The notes beneath the pieces were generated by a model. The model had not been told where the DNA came from. It worked only from the letters and a program-made list of their open reading frames with translations, and did no database searches. From Streptomyces sp. MJM8645 (GTDB taxonomy: Bacteria > Actinomycetota > Actinomycetes > Streptomycetales > Streptomycetaceae): DNA of 64,000 nucleotides. Location of the stretch: contig NZ_LJJF01000001.1 in NCBI RefSeq assembly GCF_001625365.1, positions 3,232,501-3,296,500 of the forward strand, in the 5' to 3' direction. Shown one piece after another: positions 53,650-62,801 of this stretch. The translations under genes and the position numbers were made by a program. Every line of letters begins with the position of its first letter. The stretch's first letter is position 1.

Positions 53650-53693
53650 AGGGGCGGTCGCCCCGCGACGGAAGTCGCCCGGCGACCGCCCCT
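53650..53693. terminator. two-stage hairpin with GGAA tetraloop
   Basis: The outer stem is AGGGGCGGTCGCC (53650-53662) with 53681-53693. A symmetric 2x2 internal loop (CC/CC) follows, then an inner stem GCGAC/GTCGC closed by GGAA. It could terminate the GPP34 transcript, although it lies 250 bases past its stop. Confidence 0.6.
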
Positions 53694-54018
53694 CTGCCGT
53701 CCCCGAAGGCCCTCCGAGGCCCGTCCGGGGAGCCCGGCGGTCCTGCCTTCGCACGTGCCACTGGCACCTGCGCCGCCGGGGAGCACATCCTTAGCCCGTA
53801 CCGGTTCGAGCCGCTGAGCCGCATTACCACTCGAAGGCCCTCGCCGTCTCACAGAAGTGCTTTTCCGACGATCTGTTCTACTGCGCTGCTGTGATTCCCT
53901 GACGCCGACGTGGCCCAAGGTGACATGCTGCTCCAAGTCAGGGGGGTTGGTCCCAATGTCCGAAGTGTTCCGAGGGCTGCCGATCCAACGATCACCAGAG
54001 GTCCGGCCGGAGGTCGAT

Positions 54019-54879
54019 GTGTCGACGAGCATCAATCCCACCGTGCGCCGTCGGCGCCTGGGCTCGGAGCTGCGAAAACTCCGCGAGGGCCTCGGGATGA
54101 CGGCGGAGGAGGTGGCGGGCCGGCTGATGGTCTCCCAGTCGAAGATCAGCCGACTGGAGAACGGCCGCCGCAGCATCAGCCAGCGCGACGTGCGCGACCT
54201 CTGCGACGTCTATCTCGTGAACGACGAGCAGATGCGCGCCAGCCTCATGGAGATGGCCAAGGAGTCGCGCCAGCGCGGCTGGTGGCACGACTTCAACGAC
54301 ATGCCGACCCCGTACAGCGTCTACATCGGGCTGGAGGCCGAGGCCTCCTCGATCCGCGCGTACGAATCCTCCTTCGTCCCGGGCCTGTTGCAGACCGAGC
54401 AGTACGCGCAGGCCGTCGTGGAGGGCACCCAGCCGGACACCGACGCGCTCGCCGTGCAGCGCCGGGTGCAGGTCCGGATGAAGCGCCAGGACCGCATCCG
54501 GGGCGAGAACCAGCTCGGCAGCCTGTGGACCGTCATAGACGAGGCGGTGCTGCGCCGCGAGGTCGGCAGTCGCGAGGTGATGGCCGAGCAGCTCAAGCAC
54601 ATGATGGAGCTGAGCCAGCACCCGAACATCACCATCCAGGTGATCCCGTTCTCGGCCGGCGCCCACCCCGGTATGACCGGGACATTCTCCCTGCTGGAGT
54701 TCCCCGAGTCAGCCGATTCCACGGTTGTCTACTTCGAAGGGGTGACGAGCGATCTCTACCTGGAGAAGGAGGCGGACGTGCGCCGCTATACCGGTCTGTA
54801 CGACTACCTGCGTGCGGCGGCACTCGGCGTGGCGGAGAGCCGGACACTGATAGCTGAGATTGAAGAGGGATACCACTGA
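54019..54879 (+). CDS. XRE-family regulator (Scr1/WhiJ-like) with DUF5753-type domain
   Basis: The 286-residue protein has an N-terminal HTH (about residues 10-65: RRRRLGSELRKLREGLGMTAEEVAGRLMVSQSKISRLENG). A C-terminal domain follows, with IRAYESSFVPGLLQTEQYAQAVV, LWTVIDEAVLRREVG and ITIQVIPFSAGAHPGMTGTFSLLEF, the DUF5753 signature. This family regulates development in Streptomyces and pairs with small DUF397 proteins, as here (one-base overlap with the next gene). GTG 54019 has GGAGG five bases upstream; ATG 53956 is in frame but weaker. Confidence 0.92.
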   Translation: MSTSINPTVRRRRLGSELRKLREGLGMTAEEVAGRLMVSQSKISRLENGRRSISQRDVRDLCDVYLVNDEQMRASLMEMAKESRQRGWWHDFNDMPTPYSVYIGLEAEASSIRAYESSFVPGLLQTEQYAQAVVEGTQPDTDALAVQRRVQVRMKRQDRIRGENQLGSLWTVIDEAVLRREVGSREVMAEQLKHMMELSQHPNITIQVIPFSAGAHPGMTGTFSLLEFPESADSTVVYFEGVTSDLYLEKEADVRRYTGLYDYLRAAALGVAESRTLIAEIEEGYH

Positions 54880-55088
54880 TGAGCACCACCTCCGAGCACG
54901 GAACCCGCTGGCGGAAGAGCAGCCACAGCGGCGGCAACGGAGCCTGTGTGGAGATCACCACGCCGGCCACGGGGGCGGTGGCGGTACGGGACTCCAAGGA
55001 CCCTCAGGGGCCCCAGCTGTGCTTCTCCGCCGAGGCCTGGACCGCGTTCGCGAGTGCTGCGGCCACCGGAATGTTCGGCCGCCACTGA
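54879..55088 (+). CDS. DUF397 domain protein
   Basis: The 69-residue protein is a complete DUF397 domain: RWRKSSHSGGNGACVEITTPATGAVAVRDSKDPQGPQLCFSAEAWTAFASA. The ATG overlaps the regulator stop by one base (TGATG). In WhiJ-type systems the DUF397 protein binds or antagonises its XRE partner. The Cys in the GACVEI motif is conserved. Confidence 0.93.
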   Translation: MSTTSEHGTRWRKSSHSGGNGACVEITTPATGAVAVRDSKDPQGPQLCFSAEAWTAFASAAATGMFGRH

Positions 55089-55147
55089 CCTTGCGGCGGC
55101 GGCCGCCGACCCGGCCCCGCGCCCCCGGTGCGAATCCGAGCTCGGAC

Positions 55148-55204
55148 CAGTTGCCCGTAGCAGTGGCCTTCGCCCTCGCCGGCGGCCGACACTACGGGCA
55201 ACTG
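55148..55204. repeat. 13-bp inverted repeat
   Basis: CAGTTGCCCGTAG (55148-55160) and its exact complement (55192-55204) enclose 31 bases that contain a further GGCC/GGCC pairing. It lies 60 bases after the DUF397 stop. It may terminate that transcript or be a regulatory structure. A C-rich stretch with three CGCCCGAAC copies follows up to 55270. Confidence 0.7.
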
Positions 55205-55288
55205 TCGTTCCCGCCCGAACTGCCTTCCCGCCGAGCCTTTCCGCCCGAACCGCCTTGCCGCCCGAACTTCGCTTCCCGCCCGGACCGT

Positions 55289-56404
55289 TCAGCGCACCAC
55301 CGGGTACCGCTCGGACCAGGTCAGCCCCTCCGGGGTGCGCGGATCGTGCAGTTCGGTGCCGTGCATCAGCTCCAGCACGAAGTCGTCGGCGAGTTCGAGG
55401 ATGGCGCCCCGCCCCTCCAGCCCGGCCACCAGCCCCGACGGCAGCGCGGTGTCACCGTGCAGCACCCCGAGCAGGCTCCCGCAGACCGCGCCGGTGGAGT
55501 CGCTGTCCCCGGAGTGGTTGACGGCGAGCAGCAGGCCCGAGCGCACGTCGTGCGCGACCAGCGCGCAGTAGACCCCGATCGCCAGCGCCTCCTCGGCGAC
55601 CCAGCCCTCCCCCAGCGCCTCCACCCGGTCGGCGGACGGCTCGCCGGCCCGGACCGCGTCCAGCGCGGCCCGCAGCGCGGCGGTGGTCTCCTCGTGCGCC
55701 TGCCTTTCGGAGAGCAGCGCCAGGGCGAGGTGGACGCCCTCCTCCAGGGTGCCGCCGCGGGCCACGCTCTGGACGATCACCGCGAGCGCGCCCGCCGCGA
55801 GGTAGCCGGTGGGGTGGCCGTGGGTGAGCACCGCGCACTCCACCGCGAGTTGGAAGACCAGGCCCGGCTCCCAGCTGGTGAGCAGGCCGAACGGCGCCGC
55901 CCGCACGACCGTGCCGCAGGCCTTGGAGTGCGGGTTCTTGGGCCGCTCCACGGTGCCGAGGTGCTCGGCGTCGGCCCCGGTCAGGGCGGACAGGCAGCCC
56001 TGGCCGGGGGCGCGCTGGGCGTACAGCCACTCCTCGCGGCCGAGCCAGCCGAGGTCGGGGCGGCGCTCGTCGGGGCCCCAGTCGCGCTGGGTGGCGGCCC
56101 AGCGCAGGTAGGCGAGGTGCAGGTCGGTGGGCGGGTGCCAGCTGCCGGTGTCGCGCCGGATGTGGGCGCGGATCAGGCCGTCGACGGTGAACAGGGTGAG
56201 CTGGGTGTCGTCGGTGACGGCGCCGGTGCGCCCGTACGCGGGGACGTAGCCGGTGACGCCCTGCGGGCCGTGCTGGGCCCGGATCTTCTCCAGCTGCTCG
56301 AACTCGACACCGGCGCCGAGCGCGTCGCCGATGGCACCGCCGAGCAGACAGCCCCGCACCCGGCTGCGGAAGTCCTGCTGCTGGGCGCGTGACCACAGTG
56401 GCAT
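55289..56404 (-). CDS. ADP-ribosylglycohydrolase family protein
   Basis: The 371-residue protein has the DraG/ARH helical fold with dinuclear metal motifs: GAIGDALGAGVEF, GAVTDDTQLTLFTVDGLI (TDDT) and NHSGDSDSTGAVCGSLLG (DxD-S-T). It removes ADP-ribose from proteins or other substrates. In streptomycetes ADP-ribosylation rises during differentiation. ATG 56404 is used; GTG 56407 is equally placed (GTGATG). It lies between the DUF397 pair (convergent) and fbiC. Confidence 0.92.
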   Translation of the reverse strand: MPLWSRAQQQDFRSRVRGCLLGGAIGDALGAGVEFEQLEKIRAQHGPQGVTGYVPAYGRTGAVTDDTQLTLFTVDGLIRAHIRRDTGSWHPPTDLHLAYLRWAATQRDWGPDERRPDLGWLGREEWLYAQRAPGQGCLSALTGADAEHLGTVERPKNPHSKACGTVVRAAPFGLLTSWEPGLVFQLAVECAVLTHGHPTGYLAAGALAVIVQSVARGGTLEEGVHLALALLSERQAHEETTAALRAALDAVRAGEPSADRVEALGEGWVAEEALAIGVYCALVAHDVRSGLLLAVNHSGDSDSTGAVCGSLLGVLHGDTALPSGLVAGLEGRGAILELADDFVLELMHGTELHDPRTPEGLTWSERYPVVR

Positions 56405-56521
56405 CACGACGGGGCGCCTTTCCTCGGGGCAGGGGGCTGCGCGACGCACGGCCGCGGCGCGCGCCCTGGCACTGTATTCGAAGACCCGAGCGAATCAAGG
56501 GCGTCCCTCGTGCTCCGGTTT

Positions 56522-56562
56522 CCCGGCCCAGCTGCCGCCCGTACGGTGGCAGCTGGGCCGGG
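56522..56562. terminator. terminator of fbiC
   Basis: A perfect 15-bp stem, CCCGGCCCAGCTGCC (56522-56536) with 56548-56562, has an 11-base loop. It lies beyond the fbiC stop and the 24-bp repeat on the minus strand. Confidence 0.85.
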
Positions 56563-56634
56563 GGAACCGGCAGGCCGGGGCCGGGGGGAACCGGGAGGCC
56601 GGTGGCGGGGGGGGACCGGGAGGCCGGTGGCGGG
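56561..56634. repeat. 24-bp tandem repeat x3 adjoining the fbiC stop codon
   Basis: Three G-rich 24-base units (56561-56584, 56585-56608, 56611-56634; core GGGGAACCGGGAGGCCGGTG) end one base before the fbiC stop codon (56636-56638). Confidence 0.85.
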
Positions 56635-56635
56635 A

Positions 56636-59242
56636 TCAGTCCAGGACCGGCAGCAGCTCCGGCAGGTGCCCGTCCGAGGCCAGCGCCGCGGCCCGGCGCT
56701 CGGCCGACACCTCGCCGTAGGTGGTGGTGCGCTGGCGGTGCGGGCGGCCCGCCGCCTCGGCGATCGCCTGGAGGTCGCGCACCGACTTGTAACTCCCGTA
56801 CGCCGAGCCGGCCATCCGCGAGATGGTCTCCTCCATCAGCGTGCCGCCCAGGTCGTTGGCGCCCGAGCGGAGCATCTCGGCGGCGCCCTCCGCGCCCAGC
56901 TTGACCCAGCTGGTCTGGATGTTGGGGATGTGCGGGTGCAGCAGCAGCCGGGCCATCGCGATCACCGCGCGGTTGTCCCGGGCGGTCGGGCCGGGCCGGG
57001 CGATGCCGGCCAGGTAGACCGGCGCGTTGGTGTGGATGAACGGCAGGGTCACGAACTCGGTGAAGCCGCCGGTGCCGTTGGCCTCCAGGGAGCGCTGCTG
57101 GATCTCGGCGAGCAGCCGCAGGTGCCCGAGCCAGTGCTTCGGGGTGTCCACGTGCCCGTACATCATGGTGGACGAGGAGCGGATGCCCAGTTCGTGCGCG
57201 GTGGTGACCACTTCGACCCAGGTGGCGGCCGGCAGCTTGCCCTTGGTGAGCACCCAGCGGACCTCGTCGTCCAGGATCTCGGCCGCCGTGCCCGGGATGC
57301 TGTCCAGGCCGTTCTCCTTGGCCCGCTGGAGCCAGTCGCGGATGGACAGCCCGGTGCGGGTCGCGCCGTTGACCACCTCCATCGGCGAGAAGGCGTGCAC
57401 GTGGATGCCGGGCACCCGCTCCTTCACCGCGCGGGCGATGTCGAAGTAGGCGGTGCCGGGCAGGTCCGGGTGGATGCCGCCCTGCATGCAGACCTCGGTG
57501 GCGCCGACCTCCCAGGCCTGCGCGGCCCGGTCGGCGACCTGCTCCAGCGACAGGGTGTAGGCGTCGGCGTCGGTGCGGCGCTGGGCGAACGCGCAGAAGC
57601 GGCAGCCGGTGTAGCAGACGTTGGTGAAGTTGATGTTCCGGGTGACGCAGTAGGTGACGTCCTCCCCGACGGTGTCCCGGCGGACGTCGTCGGCGATCCG
57701 GCAGAGCGCGTCCAGGGCCGGGCCGTCCGCGTGGAACAGCGCCAGCGCCTGGTCGTCGGTGAGCCGCGTCGGGTCGTCGGCGGCCACCGCCAGCGCCTCG
57801 CGCAGGTCGCCGACCAGCCGCTCGGGCGCGCCCTCGGCGAGCACCTGCTCGCGCAGCACCTCCCAGTCGCCGTAGACGTCCTCGAAGTCGGCCCGGCGGT
57901 CGCCGGTGCGGCCCTCGGTGTCGATGGTGGCGTGCAGGTCGGTCCGCCCGTACGAGACGGGCAGGTCCTCGGGCTCCTGCCAGGGCAGGCCGCGGACCAC
58001 CGCGTCCGGGTTCGCCAGCCCGGTCTCCGGGTCGGCGAGGGCACGCACGTGCGGCAGCACCCGCGGGTCCAGCCAGGGCTCGCCGCGCCGCACGTACTCG
58101 GGGTAGACGGCGAGGCGTTCGCGCAGTTCGAAGCCGGCGGCCGCGGAGCGCTCGGCGAGCCGCTCGATCTGCGGCCACGGGCGTTCGGGGTTGACGTGGT
58201 CGGGGGTGAGCGGGGAGACGCCGCCCCAGTCGTCGACGCCGGCCGCGATCAGCCGCCCGTACTCGCCGTCCACCAGGTTCGGCGGCGCTTGCAGGCAGGC
58301 CGCCGGGCCCATCACGTGCCGGGCCACCGCCACGGTGGCGACCAGCTCGTCCAGTTCGGCGTCGGGCATGCCGCGCATCGCCGTGTCCGGCTTGGCGCGG
58401 AAGTTCTGCAGGATCAGCTCCTGGACGCCGTGGTAGGCCCGGGAGACCTTGCGCAGCGCGAACAGCGACTCCGCGCGCTCCTGGTACGTCTCGCCGATGC
58501 CGATCAGCAGGCCGCTGGTGAAGGGGACGGAGCTGCGCCCGGCGTCCTCCAGCACCCGCAGCCGGACGGCCGGCTCCTTGTCCGGCGAGCCGAAGTGCGG
58601 GCCGCCGGGCTCGCTCCACAGCCGGGTGGCGGTGGTCTCCAGCATCATGCCCATGGAGGCGGAGACGGGCTTGAGCCGCTGGAAGTCCGTCCAGCCGAGC
58701 ACCCCGGGGTTGAGGTGCGGGAGCAGGCCGGTCTCCTCCAGGATGCGGATCGACATCGCCCGCACGTAGGCGATGGTGTCGTCGTACCCGTGCGCGTCGA
58801 GCCACTCGCGGGCCTCGGGCCAGCGGTCCTCGGGCTTGTCGCCGAGGGTGATCAGGGCTTCCTTGCAGCCGAGTTCGGCGCCGCGCCGGGCGACGTCCAG
58901 CACCTCGTCGGGGGACATGAACATCCCGTGGCCGGCCCGGCGCAGCTTGCCGGGGACGGTGACGAAGGTGCAGTAGTGGCACTTGTCGCGGCAGAGCCGG
59001 GTGAGCGGGATGAAGACGCTCTTGGAGTAGGTGATGACGCCGGGCCGCCCGGCCGCCGCCAGCCCCGCGTCGCGGACCCGGGCGGCGCTCGCACACAGGT
59101 CGTTCAGGTCCTCGCCTCTGGCCTGGAGCAGCACCGCGGTCTCGGTGACGTCCAGGGCGACGCCGTCCCGGGCGCGGCGCAGGGCGCGCCGCATCGCGTT
59201 AGCGGTCGGGGGGTTGCTTGCGTCCATGGCGGTTCCGTCCAT
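56636..59242 (-). CDS. fbiC: FO synthase (7,8-didemethyl-8-hydroxy-5-deazariboflavin synthase, fused CofG-CofH)
   Basis: The 868-residue bifunctional radical-SAM enzyme makes FO, the deazaflavin core of coenzyme F420. The N-terminal CofG half has CxxxCxxC at Cys84, Cys88, Cys91 (CRDKCHYC). The C-terminal CofH half has it at Cys543, Cys547, Cys550 (CYTGCRFC). Each cluster binds a 4Fe-4S. The linker (about 410-520) is variable. The fused form is typical of actinobacteria. ATG 59242 is chosen because of a leaderless -10; ATG 59227 is in frame. F420 serves reductases, including those in antibiotic synthesis. Confidence 0.96.
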   Translation of the reverse strand: MDGTAMDASNPPTANAMRRALRRARDGVALDVTETAVLLQARGEDLNDLCASAARVRDAGLAAAGRPGVITYSKSVFIPLTRLCRDKCHYCTFVTVPGKLRRAGHGMFMSPDEVLDVARRGAELGCKEALITLGDKPEDRWPEAREWLDAHGYDDTIAYVRAMSIRILEETGLLPHLNPGVLGWTDFQRLKPVSASMGMMLETTATRLWSEPGGPHFGSPDKEPAVRLRVLEDAGRSSVPFTSGLLIGIGETYQERAESLFALRKVSRAYHGVQELILQNFRAKPDTAMRGMPDAELDELVATVAVARHVMGPAACLQAPPNLVDGEYGRLIAAGVDDWGGVSPLTPDHVNPERPWPQIERLAERSAAAGFELRERLAVYPEYVRRGEPWLDPRVLPHVRALADPETGLANPDAVVRGLPWQEPEDLPVSYGRTDLHATIDTEGRTGDRRADFEDVYGDWEVLREQVLAEGAPERLVGDLREALAVAADDPTRLTDDQALALFHADGPALDALCRIADDVRRDTVGEDVTYCVTRNINFTNVCYTGCRFCAFAQRRTDADAYTLSLEQVADRAAQAWEVGATEVCMQGGIHPDLPGTAYFDIARAVKERVPGIHVHAFSPMEVVNGATRTGLSIRDWLQRAKENGLDSIPGTAAEILDDEVRWVLTKGKLPAATWVEVVTTAHELGIRSSSTMMYGHVDTPKHWLGHLRLLAEIQQRSLEANGTGGFTEFVTLPFIHTNAPVYLAGIARPGPTARDNRAVIAMARLLLHPHIPNIQTSWVKLGAEGAAEMLRSGANDLGGTLMEETISRMAGSAYGSYKSVRDLQAIAEAAGRPHRQRTTTYGEVSAERRAAALASDGHLPELLPVLD

Positions 59243-59254
59243 GGCGCGACCCTA
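59243..59254 (-). promoter_or_regulatory. leaderless promoter for fbiC
   Basis: On the minus strand TAGGGT (59254-59249) is 6 bases before ATG 59242, with no ribosome site. This supports the longer of the two candidate N-termini. Confidence 0.55.
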
Positions 59255-59424
59255 CGCCAGGTCTCGTACGTTCGGAGTAGCCAACCCTGAGGGCGTCTCA
59301 GGGTCGATGTACCCGTGAGGTTTACCCCGAACTGGACCCGCAGGGCGATGACGGGGGCGGGGTGCGGGCCTCTAATGGAAGGGCACAGCCAATCGCTCGT
59401 GTTCGTAGAGGAGTTGAGGACGCC

Positions 59425-60714
59425 ATGACCAATGACACGGCGGCGGGGGACAACGTGGACGGCGGCGTGCCGTACCGCTCACGGCGGCGCATGCTGGTGC
59501 GGGCCGGGGTACCGCTGACGGTGGCCGCGGTGATCGCCGCCGGGGTCGGGCTGGTGCCCGCGCTGGCGGCCGACGCCCCGCCCGACCTTCCCTCGCTGAC
59601 GCCGGAGCAGCTGGTGGCCAAGGTGCTCGGCTCCGACGCGCAGGCCCTCTCCGGCACGGTGTCCGTCTCCACCGACCTCGGCCTGCCCAGCCAGCTGCTG
59701 GGCGCCGCGGCCGGCGGGCTCGGCGCGGCGGCCGGGCGCGGCGGCGGCCAGGGATCCTCCTCGGCCGACCCGCAGGCCAAGCTGCTCGGCCTGCTCGGCG
59801 GCGACCAGACGCTGCGGGTCGCGGTGGACGGCCCGGACCGCCAGCGGGTCGACCTGCTGGAGGACATGGCCGGCTACACCGTCGTCCACAACGGCGACCA
59901 GGCCTGGGCCTGGGACAGTTCGACCAACACCGCCGTACGCCTGACCGGCCAGGCGGCCGCCCAGCACTCCGACACGGCCGGCAAGCACGCCGGGGCGCCG
60001 CTGACCGGGGTGCCGACGACCCCGCAGGAGGCCGCCCGGCAGTTCCTGACCGCGAGCGCGGACACCACGTCGGTCACCGTGGCCGGCACCGCCAACGTGG
60101 CCGGGCAGAAGGCGTACCAGCTGAGCGTCAAGCCCGCGCAGTCCGGTTCGACCGTCGCCGAGGTCCGGATCGCGGTCGCCGCCGACAACGGGGTGCCGCT
60201 CTCGGTGGTGGTCAAGGGCGTCGACGGTTCCACCGTGCTGGACGTCCACTTCACCGACGTGTCCTTCGCCAAGCCGGCCGCCAAGACCTTCGACTTCACC
60301 GTGCCCAAGGGCGCCAAGGTGACGGAGCACAAGGCCGACGAGGGCGCCAAGGGTGAGGGGCCGCAGGGTTTCGCGCCCAAGGGTTCCGCGCCCGGGGGCA
60401 AGGCCGGTCGGGACGCCTCGGGCCAGGACCACGGCGGCGTGAACGTGATCGGCGAGGGCTGGACGACCGTGGTCTCGGCGCAGCTGCCCGGCGGCGCCGT
60501 CGACGTGCCGCAGGACGGCGGCAAGGGCGGCAAGCACGGCGGCCGGGGCGCGGCCCTGAACCCGCAGGCGCTGGTGAAGTCGCTCGGCAAGCCGGTCGGC
60601 GGCGGCACGCTGATCAGCACCAAGGTGGTGAACGTCCTGGTCACCGACGACGGCCGGGTGTTCGCCGGCGCAGTGACCCTGCCGGTGCTCCAGCACGCCG
60701 CCGGGGTGAACTGA
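59425..60714 (+). CDS. secreted LolA-like (DUF2092-type) protein
   Basis: The 429-residue protein has a basic N-terminus, a hydrophobic helix (residues 29-50) that acts as signal or anchor, then a beta-rich region with SLTPEQLVAKVLGSDAQALSGTVSVSTDLGLP. DGPDRQRVDLLEDMAGYTVVHNGDQAWAWDSSTNTAVRL and AYQLSVKPAQSGSTVAEVRI follow, a pattern of the LolA/outer-membrane-lipoprotein-sorting-like fold in actinobacteria. A Gly/Lys-rich insertion lies at about 310-370. It is followed after 3 bases by an ABC exporter, suggesting transport or maturation of a surface lipid or protein. ATG 59425 has GAGGA upstream. Confidence 0.82.
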   Translation: MTNDTAAGDNVDGGVPYRSRRRMLVRAGVPLTVAAVIAAGVGLVPALAADAPPDLPSLTPEQLVAKVLGSDAQALSGTVSVSTDLGLPSQLLGAAAGGLGAAAGRGGGQGSSSADPQAKLLGLLGGDQTLRVAVDGPDRQRVDLLEDMAGYTVVHNGDQAWAWDSSTNTAVRLTGQAAAQHSDTAGKHAGAPLTGVPTTPQEAARQFLTASADTTSVTVAGTANVAGQKAYQLSVKPAQSGSTVAEVRIAVAADNGVPLSVVVKGVDGSTVLDVHFTDVSFAKPAAKTFDFTVPKGAKVTEHKADEGAKGEGPQGFAPKGSAPGGKAGRDASGQDHGGVNVIGEGWTTVVSAQLPGGAVDVPQDGGKGGKHGGRGAALNPQALVKSLGKPVGGGTLISTKVVNVLVTDDGRVFAGAVTLPVLQHAAGVN

Positions 60715-60717
60715 CGG

Positions 60718-61842
60718 ATGACGAAGGCTCCCGTAACGGGGGACGTTACGGAGTCGGCCGAGGGTCCGGGCGCCGAGCAGCGCCCGGGCCCCGCGCCTTC
60801 CACCTCCTCCTCCCCCTCCTCCCCTGACTCCCCCGGCCCCCTCTCCTCCCCCGGTTCCTCCGGCTCCTCCGGCTCCTCCCGGCCCGACGACGTGATCAGG
60901 ACCCGCGGCCTGACCAAGCGCTTCCGGGGCGGCCAGCTCGCCGTGGACGGCCTGGACCTGAGCGTGCCGCGCGGCTCCGTCTTCGGCTTCCTCGGCCCGA
61001 ACGGCTCCGGCAAGACCACCACCATCCGGATGCTGATGGGCCTGATCGCCCCCACCTCCGGCGTGGCCACCGTCCTCGGCGAGCCGATGCCGCAGTCCGT
61101 CGCCTCCGTGCTGCCCCGGGTGGGCGCGCTGATCGAGGGCCCGGCGCTGTACGGCTTCCTCTCCGGGCGGGACAACCTGGTGCGGTTCGACGCCGCCGAC
61201 CCGACCGCCGACCCCCGTACCCGGCGCCTGCGCGTCGAGACGGCGTTGGAACGGGTCGGGCTGAGCGCCGCGGCGGCCAAGAAGGCCCGCGCGTACTCGC
61301 TGGGCATGAAGCAGCGGCTCGGCCTGGCGTCGGCGCTGCTCCAGCCGCGCGAGCTGCTGGTGCTGGACGAGCCCACCAACGGGCTGGACCCGCAGGGCAT
61401 GCGCGAGATCCGGGCGCTGGTGCGGGAGGTCGCGGCGGAGGGGACCACGGTGTTCCTCTCCTCGCACCTGCTGGACGAGATCGAGCAGGTCTGCACGCAC
61501 GCGGCGGTGATGTCCCGGGGCCGGCTGGTGGTGCAGGGCACCGTCGCCGAACTGGCCGCCCGCGCGCAGGGCCGGCTGGTGGTCCGCACACCGGACGTGG
61601 CGCACGCCGTGGAGGTGCTGACGGCCCACCGGGTCGGCTCCCTGCTGCCCGGCGACGGGCGGGTGGACGGCGATCTCGCCGCGCTCGGCTCGCTCGGCTC
61701 CCCGGTCGAGGAGGCGCTGCCGAAGCTGTGCGCGGCGCTGGTCGAGGCCGGGGTGCGGGTGCACGGGTTCGGGCTGGAGCGGGGCACGTTGGAGGACGCC
61801 TTCGTGGCGCTGACCGGGGAGGGCTTCGATGTCGCAGGCTGA
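60718..61842 (+). CDS. ABC transporter ATP-binding protein
   Basis: The 374-residue protein has a Ser/Pro-rich N-terminal extension (residues 15-55) and one ABC domain. It shows Walker A GPNGSGKTT, Q-loop region (GLIAPTSG), signature YSLGMKQRLGLASALL and Walker B LLVLDEPTNGLDPQG, with H-loop SSHLLDE. A C-terminal regulatory domain (about 270-374) follows. It is a DRR-type (drug exporter-like) ATPase. The gene begins 3 bases after the LolA-like gene, and its end overlaps the permease start by 14 bases. Confidence 0.92.
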   Translation: MTKAPVTGDVTESAEGPGAEQRPGPAPSTSSSPSSPDSPGPLSSPGSSGSSGSSRPDDVIRTRGLTKRFRGGQLAVDGLDLSVPRGSVFGFLGPNGSGKTTTIRMLMGLIAPTSGVATVLGEPMPQSVASVLPRVGALIEGPALYGFLSGRDNLVRFDAADPTADPRTRRLRVETALERVGLSAAAAKKARAYSLGMKQRLGLASALLQPRELLVLDEPTNGLDPQGMREIRALVREVAAEGTTVFLSSHLLDEIEQVCTHAAVMSRGRLVVQGTVAELAARAQGRLVVRTPDVAHAVEVLTAHRVGSLLPGDGRVDGDLAALGSLGSPVEEALPKLCAALVEAGVRVHGFGLERGTLEDAFVALTGEGFDVAG

Positions 61843-62734
61843 GCTGTCGCGGGCTGAGCTGTCACAGGCCGGGGCGCTGCCGGTCCGGGCCGGGCGGAGG
61901 CCGCAGACGGCGGCCGGGTTCCTGGCGCTGTTCCGCAACGAACTGCACCTGACCTTCCGCCGGATGCGCACCAAGGTGCTGCTGGGGATCCTGGCGGTGC
62001 TGCCGATCCTGATCGGCGTGGTCGTCAAGCTCAACACGGGCAGCCCGCACGAGGGCGGCGGCGGGGTGAACTTCATCGCGCAGACCACCCAGAACGGCCT
62101 GTTCCTGGTCTTCACCGCCCTCGCGGTCGCGCTGCCGGTGTTCCTGCCGATGACGGTCGGCGTGGTCGCCGGGGACTCGGTCGCCGGCGAGGCGGCCACC
62201 GGGACGCTGCGCTACCTGCTGGTCGCCCCGGCCGGGCGCACCCGGCTGCTGGCCGCCAAGTTCACCGCCGGGCTGGTGTTCTGCCTGGCCGCGACCGTGG
62301 CGGTCGCGGCGGCGGCGCTGGCCACCGGCGCCGCGCTGTTCCCGCTCGGCGAGGTGACGCTGATCTCCGGCGACACCATCGGCTTCGGCGACGCGCTGCT
62401 GCGGGCGGTGCTCGTGGCCGGGGTGGTGGCGGCCTCGCTGGCGGGGCTGGTGGCGATCGGGCTGTTCGTCTCCACGCTCACCGGCAGCGGTATCGCGGCG
62501 ATGGCCGCGACCGTCGGGCTGGTGGTCACCGTGCAGATCCTGGACGCCTTCCCGCAGTTGGACGCCGTCAGGCCGTTCCTGTTCACCCATTACTGGCTCA
62601 GCTTCGCGGACCTCCTGCGCCAGCCGATGTACTGGGACGGCGTGTGGAAGGACCTCGGCCTCCAGGCCGCCTACGTCGCCGTGTTCGGCGCGGCGGCCTG
62701 GTCCCGCTTCACCAGCCGGGACATCAGCGTCTGA
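61829..62734 (+). CDS. ABC-2 type permease
   Basis: The 301-residue protein has six hydrophobic helices, an N-terminal cytoplasmic segment with a 15-bp-encoded repeat (AELSRAELS), and conserved VVAGDSVAGEAATGTLRYLLVAPAGRTRLLAAKF, the ABC-2 core. It pairs with the overlapping ATPase. ATG 61829 lies in the ATPase gene, so the two are coupled. The final residues are FTSRDISV. The exported substrate is unknown but may relate to the LolA-like protein upstream. Confidence 0.9.
   Translation: MSQAELSRAELSQAGALPVRAGRRPQTAAGFLALFRNELHLTFRRMRTKVLLGILAVLPILIGVVVKLNTGSPHEGGGGVNFIAQTTQNGLFLVFTALAVALPVFLPMTVGVVAGDSVAGEAATGTLRYLLVAPAGRTRLLAAKFTAGLVFCLAATVAVAAAALATGAALFPLGEVTLISGDTIGFGDALLRAVLVAGVVAASLAGLVAIGLFVSTLTGSGIAAMAATVGLVVTVQILDAFPQLDAVRPFLFTHYWLSFADLLRQPMYWDGVWKDLGLQAAYVAVFGAAAWSRFTSRDISV
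61834..61863. repeat. 15-bp tandem repeat x2 at the ATPase stop codon
   Basis: GCAGGCTGAGCTGTC (61834-61848) is repeated at 61849-61863 with one base changed. It contains the ATPase stop TGA (61840-61842) and encodes the Ala-Glu-Leu-Ser repeat of the permease in the other frame. Confidence 0.85.
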
Positions 62735-62751
62735 CCGCCGCGTCGGCGGGG

Positions 62752-62801
62752 GGCGGATCAGAAGGGGCGGATCGGCGGGGGCGGATCAGCGGGGCGGATC
62801 A
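62752..62801. repeat. approx. 13-bp tandem repeat x4 ending in the rarD stop codon
   Basis: Four copies of GGGGCGGATC(A/G)G-type units fill the gap between the permease and rarD. The TGA of the rarD stop (62801-62799, minus) lies in the last unit. Confidence 0.85.

Larger units (their letters stand above)
53399..54018. other. 620-bp non-coding region
   Basis: This gap holds a 10-bp tandem repeat (53491-53530), a long bulged hairpin (53650-53693) and a small dyad, GTGCC-ACT-GGCAC (53755-53767), that could be an operator for the XRE gene. I see no supported gene; frames across it are shadows. Confidence 0.5.
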
